From contig JAJTTP010000023.1 in assembly GCA_023313575.1 (NCBI GenBank), positions 248,001-312,000 on the forward strand: a stretch of DNA of 64,000 nucleotides, in the 5' to 3' direction. Below are positions 55,730-64,000 of this stretch, in pieces. A model generated the notes under the pieces. It did not search any database, was not told where the DNA came from, and saw only the letters and a program-made list of their open reading frames with translations. Every line of letters starts with the position of its first letter. Position 1 is the first letter of the stretch. This DNA is from Eutypella sp. D-1 (Eukaryota; Ascomycota; Sordariomycetes; Xylariales; Diatrypaceae). Position numbers and translations under genes: made by a program.

Positions 55730-58082
55730 AGCTTTTGCTGCTCGTGAAGTGAAAATTTTATGTCTGCAGTTGCCAGGTCTCACGATTTTGCAGGTAGGCC
55801 AGTTCCGTGTATCTTAAAAGAGTGAAGAGGGCAGAACTTCCAGGGGGAAAAAGTTCACATGGCCGTGTTGGACTCGTCGCGGGTGCAGGTCTCGCCCTTT
55901 TTAAAGCGTTATCACGACGTACGGTAGTAAGCGCCAGCAACGGCGTCGTCTGTTCTAGCGCCACAGAAAACCCTCCGGTTAGACGGAGATGGGCAAAAAA
56001 AGGGCTGAGGGACCCACAATCCAGGTGTGGAGCTAACGAGGCTTTTATATAACTAGAGAGAGATATATATAATTATCATGGGATATCCATTCATCTAGAC
56101 TTGTTTGCGGCTCTTAAGCTGTTGATAATTTCTTTTTCTAAGAGCATGACTCTGCTCCTATCTTTTAGAGCTTTGTGGATTTTTTTCCTTTCTCTTTTTT
56201 CGGCCCTTCCCAACTGCCCAAGGTGGCTTCGTAGTACTAGGAACCCGATACCCTCCGGCATACGGAATCCTGTACCAGGCTGTGGTATTAACCTTCATAC
56301 TGCCTTACGCGCGGGATAATCCGCCATGTAGCCTACCATTCAGAGATATACCCCCCACTCCCTTTTCCGCCATGTACGCCGAGGCTATGCAGAAAACCCT
56401 CCGGATCTAATCTCTGTCCTCCGACAATAGCCAGTAGAGGCCGAGCATCTCACCAGGTGAAGGGGTTGAAGATTGTGTGGGCTTGCATATATCAGCACTA
56501 ATGTACCAGTGTCTCATCCCTGGGCTTGTTATCGCCAGGGCGCTATTGGTCGTACCGGAATTTCCAGCAAGCCTCGTTGGGGGTCGGGGGGTGCAGCACG
56601 GGGGTCCTTGCCCTGTCATCTACCAGCCCTGTGGTTCAGATTGACGTCTCGTCGACTTAGAAAAAAAAAACAAGAACCCTTTTCAACGACAGATCCACCA
56701 ATGCGTTCTAGATCTCGCCAACAGATTAGCGCATCGCCGTCCTACCACACTGAAGATGGCTCGTCGAACTTCGTTGTACAATCTACGCGCAAGATAACAG
56801 GTAAAACAAGGCTTCGACCCAAGACACGAGAGAAGACGCGTCAAGACAGCTGAGGTATGATGTGAGAAGATATCTTGGCCCGACTTGTGCACCCCGAGAT
56901 ATGCAACGCGCACACCCTCTTCGAATCCATCGATCTCTTCAGACAAAAGACATAATCGCTGCTCATTTCAGTTTCCGATCTAGCTGGAGCGCGTCTTCTA
57001 TCGCCCAGGACTGGCTATGCCACAAGCAGCTTCATACATAGATGAGGGTAGTGTGTGCGTGTGCCCGAGCGCGAAATAATCGTGATGGAAAAGCGTAGTA
57101 TGAACACCCAAGCCTGGGACAAAATAATCCCACGCTCTCATTGACGACATCCCGTAATAATTGCCGTGATTGCATCATTGTATAGGAAGCACATACCGCG
57201 TCAACGGGGCAGTGACAGGTGGATCACTATCATTATGAAGGACGTGCTGCAAGTGGATCAGCTGAATCTCACTCCACGCTATTGATGTTTTTGATGTCTA
57301 CTGCTCGCGACTATCGCGGTTGCGGAGTCCTCATGGGGCCCTTCATTGCAGACAGTGCATCGGATAAGGTTTAGGACGGATGTTAGCTGACAGAACCCTA
57401 GATGACCCCAGGTATAATATGAAGCACGGTCCCCGAACGAGATAGTGTTTGCGGAGCGTCAAATATATATCCTTTGGCCCGAGGACTATGTCTCAGTGGG
57501 GAGGAACGGACGATCAGACTTTCAGGTTGTTAATCAAGGTACTCGGGGTCCCTTAGGACGTTCTTGGTCGAATTCCCACCAAGTCTTCCACGAAGTCAAC
57601 AGAAATCCTAAGAGGAACGCTGGCAACATGGTCTTTGAAACCCGTGACAGATACGCATAGCACAATAGGTTCTTTAGATGTAAAACAATTCAATGTTAAT
57701 AGATTGGTCCCTATCGTATACCGCCAACTGCTCGCTCAACGCAAAGTGTTATTTTTTCATCCACAAACGCGCTCATAGTAATACATGACAATAACAATTC
57801 CCAAAACACGGTTAAATAAGTACAAAGACGGTATAAATTACAAGCGGGAATGACTGGCTTAGAACGAGCAAATCGGTGGTATATTCAACAATGAAATTAA
57901 CGACGCTCAAAAATATCCGCGAGGAACCATATTGTAGTGTAGTTCCTCCTATCAGCCCCGGGTTGGAGCCAGCTCTTCCCTGAATATTGGATGTGATAAA
58001 GCACGTAACAAGTGACCTGAACCATGGAGTCTCTCGATATATTACCAGAGTGCCTCCGTATCGTCCAGGCGACCTATCCCGT
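55730..58082. other. Intergenic, no supported gene
   Basis: Upstream region of the K+ transporter and 3' flank of the rhodopsin-domain gene. A plus-strand stretch at 56701-56853 (SPSYHTEDGSSNFVVQSTRK) and one at 57445-57660 (HQVFHEVNRNPKRNAGNMVF) are protein-like but isolated, and may be remains of lost genes. Nothing else is recognised. Confidence 0.4.
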
Positions 58083-59373
58083 CTAGTGCCTCTCCTGCCT
58101 AAAGTCCGTCTGAATTCGGATGCCGTTCAGAGGGATCTCGTCGCCGCTCATTCTCCGGCCTCGGGTGTTCATGCCTGGGGAGCTGGCCACGGTGACGTTG
58201 CGTCCGTGCTTGGGGTCGTAGGAGTGGTCCTCGGCCGATATCGCCTCGTCATCGGAAAGTCGGTAGAAGTCGCCGTCCTTGCCGGTGAGGGATCTCCGGC
58301 GATCCGTGCGCTGGGCGCTGGCGCCGGTTCCACCGGCAGTCACCAGAGTCGGCTTCGACGCCCCGTTGCTCGTTCCCCTCGAGGTCGTCAGCGTCATCAA
58401 CTTTCCGAGCCCGATCTTGCGGCCGATCCACTTGAGTGCGGGAACCAGCGTCGGCAAGCAGGCGGAGACGATACCTGCCGACATCTCGATAGCGGTCCAT
58501 CCGACTGTGGGCGCTAGCGTGTACGAGGGATCCAATGCGCTGTACGAGAACAGGACTGTGAATCGATAGGCGGAAGCAAATACGACGCTGTTTATGAAAG
58601 GTTAGTCGGTTTTTATGCAACACAAACAAGTAGGGGGTAAACGTACAAGAAACCAAGGCCGAAGGCAAAGGTAACGGCAATCTTGTCCGTCTTCTTCAAC
58701 TGCAGCTTCCAAATAGCCGGGATGGGCAGCGTGAGAATCGCGAGATCGCTAAGAATAGTCGAGGCGGCGTTGGCGATCCAGGTTCCAACCTGGTTAATGC
58801 AGTGACCAGGCAGTGTTGGGTCCCAGACCTTCTGCACCGGCACGCAGATAAAAATGAAGAGGAAGGTAATGGTGATAACCCAGGCGACGATGAAGATTCC
58901 GATTCCGTAGGCGGCCTTCTTGAAGTAGGGAACGTGGAAAATGCGGTAGAACATCAGTAGAATGGAGAGCTTCGTCCAGACGAGGTTGTACACGTAGAGG
59001 ATCTCGGCGACCAGCAGGAATTTCGCCTGCATAACAACGTTCGACATCGGCACTTCCTCAATATGAATTCCCATACCATACTGGATCATGCCGCCGATGA
59101 AACCCGCCACGATGATATTCCATAACTGGCCAACTGATTAGACTCTATTTTGTCACGGTCGGCCCCATATTCCACCGCAGGAACCGCAGGAACGTCGCAA
59201 CTCACCATGGACCACATAATCAACCAATCGTCCCACCATAGCGGCTGTCTCTTCTCAAATCGTGCCAATATCCGTAGGATCACAGCTACGAGCGCCAGCA
59301 GCGTAACTGCCACCAACACCGAGATGGACCATGGCTGGAGGTTGTCGGCGTACCCGGGGATTTCGACCGCCAT
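58083..59373 (-). CDS. Fungal rhodopsin-domain integral membrane protein
   Basis: Three exons (59373-59206, 59125-58647, 58587-58083) give 383 residues. Seven membrane segments can be placed in about the first 290 residues. Family landmarks: LWWDDWLIMWSM after the first helix (acidic pair at 48-49), NLVWTKLSILLMFYRIF, FIFICVPVQKVWDPTLPGHC with the conserved Cys, and NAASTILSDLAILTLPIPAIW. Exon 3 adds the last helices (YTLAPTVGWTAIEMSAGIVS) and a Ser/Arg/Asp-rich cytosolic tail of about 100 residues. This is the rhodopsin-domain (PTH11-like) group, common in fungi, without a CFEM domain here. Some members sense host or surface cues, but the ligand is unknown and no retinal-binding Lys was looked for. 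Introns are 80 and 59 nt. Each join restores family motifs. Confidence 0.88.
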
Positions 59374-61792
59374 TGCAACGAGCTATATCAAAAATTGTTC
59401 GACGTTTCTAACAACATCGGTTCTCGGATCGAGACCACTTGGCTGCGTAGGGTAGCATTATAAAAGAGCACCCAGGTCGCTGAACGAACCCTTCTCCCCT
59501 TTAGTGGATATCTATAGACACGGGGAAAGATGGATAAATCCCTGGAATGCCAAGAGCATATTGGTGAGACGACGGACAAACACTTTGGACAAGGCCTTAA
59601 TGGGTCATGGTTCATGTCAATCATCACTATGTATGACCCTGCTCCTTGGAAGTCGTTACGGAACGAAGCGGGAAGACTCCGTCTCGGTGCCATTATGGCT
59701 CCACCCTGTTGAGCATATAAGTATGGTCTAGATACTTAAAGATTAGTGCGGCCACTCTTCTTTTTTTGCCTCCTGGTCTAACAATAGAATTATATGCCTA
59801 ACCTGACACTCGCTTCGGGGCGCAACGGTGGCCCGTTACCTAGTTGCTCTGGTGGCTAAAGACGTTAATTACAACTATCCTATAGATGGTCATGTATTTG
59901 TCTTGCTATCATCATTAGCTTTTCTAGTTATGGTTTATGAGACTCGTGGCGTACCAATCCGTCGTTCGCTGTTATCTTATTAGGCGAGGTGGTGTGTTAC
60001 TAGGTCCAAGACTGGTCGTTACCAGTACCAGGTTACGACGCTTCGAGATGCCGATCGCTGTTTGCCCTTGCTGCCGAAGATCATCCCAAGACCGAGGAGC
60101 GAGGTACCAAACCCGGAATGGTATGAGGCTGCGAACAGGCATTACGATAGCCGATCTGACGATGCAGGGCAATGACATCGCAGCAGATAAACCTTGTCAC
60201 TGCTCTGCGTTTCACCCCTGAACAAAATTTGCGAGCAATGGGGACGATCTGCTGGGATTCGAACGCAATTCCGCGCATCAAGCGAGGAGTTGCCGCCCAC
60301 GCAGCCACGAGGTTCAGGGTGCCTGTCTACCCAATTGTGCAACCGGGGAGGTAGCCGCAAACGGATCTGGTATAGCTGCATATTACCTGCAATATACATG
60401 GTCGCCAGGTGCCAGGCATGCCAGGTTCTACATGTCGGACGCTATCTAGGGTCTAATTCTTGTTTTGACGGCATCATTTCCTCTTGTGGACGTGCAATCC
60501 GAGATGGCCCCCAATTGTGGACCTTGAACTGCCGATAGACCGAGCCGGTTCTTTTCCGAGGTTTCCACCACGCAGCTGGCACTGTCGGTCACTTTGCATA
60601 GCAATCTCGGACTCTTCACACGACTGCATTAAATCGAGTTTCTTGCTCCGCAGTATGTGATGCCCAAGATGGTCCTTCCAGCAGCCCAGCATCAGAAGTA
60701 AGGGGTCAACAAACCTAGAACCATGGAGGAAGTTTTCTTATACCCTGACTGCCACCCCTCCCATGCCTCTGAGCGGCCCTTTTTCCGCCCTGGTAGATCT
60801 ATCACCTTTCGAGAGTTGAGAATAGGACGACACACCCGGGCTAGAGGAGCACGGCACAGCCGCTACCGGAACAAAATACGGGGGAGGGGATGCGCCACCA
60901 GTAGCAGCAACTGGTTTTGCGAGCTTAGCGGGTGTAGTGGATAGATTAATTTGCGAATTCTCAGGGGCAACCCCACGGCTCCAGCGTTCATGTCATGCGA
61001 ATTGGACTATTTATCCTCCGTTCTGACAGGTTGACAAGCGTGACAGGTTTGACGTGATGAGGTGCGTCTTTGGGGCATCCCGCAACTATCGGCGCACCCG
61101 GGCCATCCTGCTGCCCCTGATGCGAAACTCTGAGGCTCTCAGACAAAAAATAATTGCAATCTGATAATCTCATGCGGAGACCCAGTATGTAGACGGGGTT
61201 TGTCCGATGTGGTCCCGACCGCATGCATGTCTATAAATCGTAGTGATGTCCCGAAATAGATCCACTTAGTATATGCACATCGCTACATATAACAGAATCG
61301 ACGCCCACACTACACGCCTCATTATTAATTGCATTGCTGCCCGCTCAGAGTCCGGATAGTCTCCCACATGTAGTCGTTAGGCCGAACTAGCGGAGAGCAC
61401 CAGCCACCTAGTCGCAGGACAGTTTATATAGTATCTATATCGTGAAACAAGTTTCTCGACACCGTGTAACATAATACTGGCTGTTTCGAGCAGACACAAT
61501 GCGACGGCGTTGAAACGTGGCAGCGATAGCCATGTGCAGCGGCGATAAGAGTTCAAAACGTGTTGAGAAATAGCGGTATAGTCTTAACGCCTAGTCTTGA
61601 GGAACCCGCCTAGACTCCAGCTAATGAAATCGGAAACCCGTCTGTTAATGCGGGCTCGTAACCGCTGGTTCTCAGGAGAACAGTGAGGCGAAATATCTGA
61701 TATATGTAGTTATAGAACACCTCTGTGACTTCTCGTGTCTCCTCCTTCTGCTTAGTATACACCGAGAACATCACCAACAACAGTAAGACAAC
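59374..61792. other. Intergenic between divergent genes, nothing recognised
   Basis: About 2.4 kb with short frames only. A GGGATTCGAACGC word at about 60256-60268 resembles a tRNA T-arm, but flanking stems do not pair. A TATAAAT at 61232-61238 is too far from the hydrolase start (560 bases) to be its obvious TATA box. The frames at 60081-60399 overlap in several phases and are not gene-like. Confidence 0.45.
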
Positions 61793-62888
61793 ATGGCCGC
61801 CAAACAAACCATTCAAGTCGCCCATTTGGGTGCCGAAGTTGGGTACGCTATTTCGAATGGAAAGCTGGACTATTCCAAACCGACTTGTGTTATGATCAAC
61901 TCCATGAACACCACCGCGGCCCTTTACGAGCCCCAGATGAACAGCAAGAGGATCACGGATGTTATGAATGTGCTAGCAATCGAGCCGCTCGGACATGGCG
62001 CTACTACCTGCAACATCGAGCACTTCACGTACTGGGATACGGCCACGGTTGCTCTGCAGGCGATGACCAAACTCGGCGTTGACAAGGCCTTCGCCTTGGG
62101 CACTAGCCAAGGAGGGTGGATCGTCGTTCGCATGGCTCTTCTTGCCCCTGAGAGGGTACGTACTTTTATAGGATGACGAATTTAAAGAGGATGCGTTTTT
62201 TTTTTACTGACCACCCTGTGAAGATCCTGGGCCTCGTTCCCCTGGGCACGTCGATGGACTGCGAGTCGGCCGACTCCCGCACCAAGGGCTGCTGGTAAGA
62301 AACTCTTGCATTAGCGTCGACTTAGCGATTTACCGTTGGCTAACCTCTTGGGTCATCAGGGACCCCGTCCCGTTCGCGGCGCCGTTCTTCGCGAAGTGGA
62401 CGTCCTCGGTACCGACGCCGGACTTCGTTGTAGATGATGACTGGGTCGGTGCACTGATCGGCCTGGGATTCGGTGCCTCAGCGACGCCCGAATCCACAGA
62501 GTTCTGGACCAAGACTCTGAAGAGTGTATATTCCGGGGATGAGGGACGTAAGAAGCTCAGGTCGTCTGCCATCTGCCTAGCGGAGCGAGATGGGCTCCTG
62601 CTCAGGGTCGGGGACGTCAAGTGCCCTGTCCACTGGTTGCAGGTAAGTTCTTGTTCTACCCCTCACCAAAGTGATTTTGTAACTGCCGAAGAGATGAGGC
62701 TAACAATGTGACAGGGAAAAACCGACGCGGTCTACAGCCACACAGTTCCGGCTGAGCACATCGCGCTGTTTACCTCCTCGAAGGAGGCCAAGATTGACTT
62801 CCTCGAGGGCGGTTCGCACTTCCTCTCCGCCACTAACCCGGATGAGGTCGAGACCGCCCTCGTGGAGATGGTCAAGAAGTACGCTTAG
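61793..62888 (+). CDS. Alpha/beta hydrolase
   Basis: Four exons (61793-62155, 62224-62294, 62360-62642, 62715-62888) give 296 residues. The catalytic serine sits in GTSQGG (Ser105), the nucleophile elbow G-x-S-x-G. VMINSMNTTAALYEPQM and AIEPLGHGATT precede it, as in the oxyanion and strand-4 loop regions of this fold. The last exon gives EHIALFTSSKEAKIDFLEGG followed by SHFLSATNPDE, with the catalytic His in the GGSHFLS segment. The acid is probably an Asp in WLQGKTDAVY, formed by the third splice. Introns are 68, 65 and 72 nt, all GT-AG. No signal peptide, so cytosolic. The substrate is not predictable; relatives hydrolyse esters, lactones or epoxides. The gene stands alone, with about 1.1 kb of spacer after it to the window edge. 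Confidence 0.88.
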
Positions 62889-64000
62889 ATAGCAACACTC
62901 GCGAGACCTGATTCCAAAAATCCTAATCAAACGGCGATTCAAAACGTTCCTGCCAAGCCGCGGGAGATCCTCGATCTAGAACATTGTAATACGTTATACA
63001 CATTAGGCGTGATTTCCTCCAAGTTAAACGCGAGCCAGCGTATTACGAAGCTGTTGAACTAAGAAGCGAGCCGATGGCCTGACTCTTGAGTGTAGTGGTG
63101 TGAAGCCTACTTAGAACCGTTGATCTAGTTAGAATCTCTCAGGGAAATACCTTGTGAGGAACATTCCGCACCTCCCTGTGGCGTTGTGGAGGTTTAGAGC
63201 CAAACCCGTGGGTTAACCTGGTTTTGGGTAAAAAAATCAACCTAAATTGTCTGGCTGCATCACACTTAGTAGTAACCGGCCAGGAGAAATTTAGGTCGAG
63301 AAATTTGCAGGAACTTGCCAGATGCAGAAGCGCGGTTCACTTACTACGCACTATTCCATAATACTTACTTAAGCTTCCTGTTACAACTAAGAGTATACTA
63401 TGTGAAAGACTCGTTCGTCGTTGGTTGAAATACAGCATGCCCATCCTGGCCGCGAATATAACGTCTAGCCTCGCGAACCTTTTCCATTTATAGACCGATG
63501 TCGCGGCCTTGGTGCTGAACTACGGCAATAACTCAGGGGTGATGCCGGGAATAAGATTATAGCTCGTCCATGGAATTCTATGTTCTGTGCCCTATATCAT
63601 TCGAAGTAAGCCCATAACTTGCTATGCGGCTGATATTTATGCAAGCGGGGCGATGAGCGTTCGGAAGTTGATGTATTACCTAAGCTAGTCATAGGCTATC
63701 GAAGCCATAATAATTCCCCTTGAGCACTACATCTACCCGAGATTTGTATTGCTTATGCTCAAAAAGTCTGGCCCTCGATGGCATTCTTGGCATTCTGAAA
63801 TGGCTATAGTGTTGGCTGCTATCGTGCATTTTCTCTACCTCTCATTGCCCCCTTTCCCTCGCCCTTCTCCCTTCTTTTCTGAATGGGCATACTCTTGAAG
63901 CTCCGATACCCGTTGACACAATCCAGAAGTCATCGTAGGGGATGTTATGTATGACAAGGCATATCCTATGAGTGCTCCACTCGATTCATGCGAAATTTAG
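62889..64000. other. Intergenic to window edge, nothing recognised
   Basis: 3' flank of the hydrolase gene and AT-rich spacer. No frame long enough or conserved enough to call. Confidence 0.5.

Noticed and set aside
60240..60340. Possible tRNA (antisense) at GGGATTCGAACGC
   Set aside because: Only a T-arm-like word is seen; its stem does not pair and no acceptor stem exists at the expected spacing.

Overview
This window looks like nuclear DNA of a filamentous ascomycete (Pezizomycotina, most likely Sordariomycetes; species not determined). The signs are short introns (54-215 nt) with GT-AG ends and CTAAC/CTGAC-like branch sites, several HET, 2EXR and F-box-like families that expand in these fungi, a fungal rhodopsin-domain protein, a KUP/HAK potassium transporter, and a homeobox factor of the HTF1/Hox2 conidiation type. 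I found no convincing tRNA, rRNA, CRISPR or intact transposon.

Layout. 0-7 kb: the start of an unidentified His/Gln-rich gene runs off the left edge (minus). It is followed by about 4.5 kb with no clear gene and then a badly broken HET-domain pseudogene (plus, about 5.4-6.4 kb). 8.7-10.8 kb: a three-exon homeobox regulator (minus). Its upstream side is an unusually long gene-poor stretch of about 11.8 kb. 22.6-31.1 kb is a compact segment: an adaptin-binding chaperone (AAGAB/Irc6 type) divergent from a small cupin gene, a tandem 2EXR pair in which the first copy is decayed and the second intact, a 318-residue hypothetical nuclear protein, and a coactosin-like actin-binding protein.

32-45 kb is accessory in character. 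It holds an unknown protein with 18-residue Pro/Ser repeats, an SRPK-like probable pseudokinase, a small multi-span membrane protein, two related F-box-like proteins, a half-length fucose-lectin-like gene, a secreted HD-domain hydrolase and a second HET remnant. 47.8-59.4 kb carries three membrane proteins, all on the minus strand: an APC amino-acid/GABA/choline-type permease, a KUP/HAK K+ transporter with a GC-AG intron, and a rhodopsin-domain protein. 61.8-62.9 kb is a four-exon alpha/beta hydrolase.

These genes do not form one metabolic pathway. The recognisable themes are development (homeobox), vesicle and actin housekeeping (AAGAB, coactosin), uptake across the plasma membrane (two transporters, rhodopsin-domain protein), and a fast-evolving block of recognition-type genes (HET, lectin, F-box-like, pseudokinase) with many broken copies. 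Exon joins below were worked out by hand from reading frame, splice consensus and family conservation; they are not supported by transcript data.
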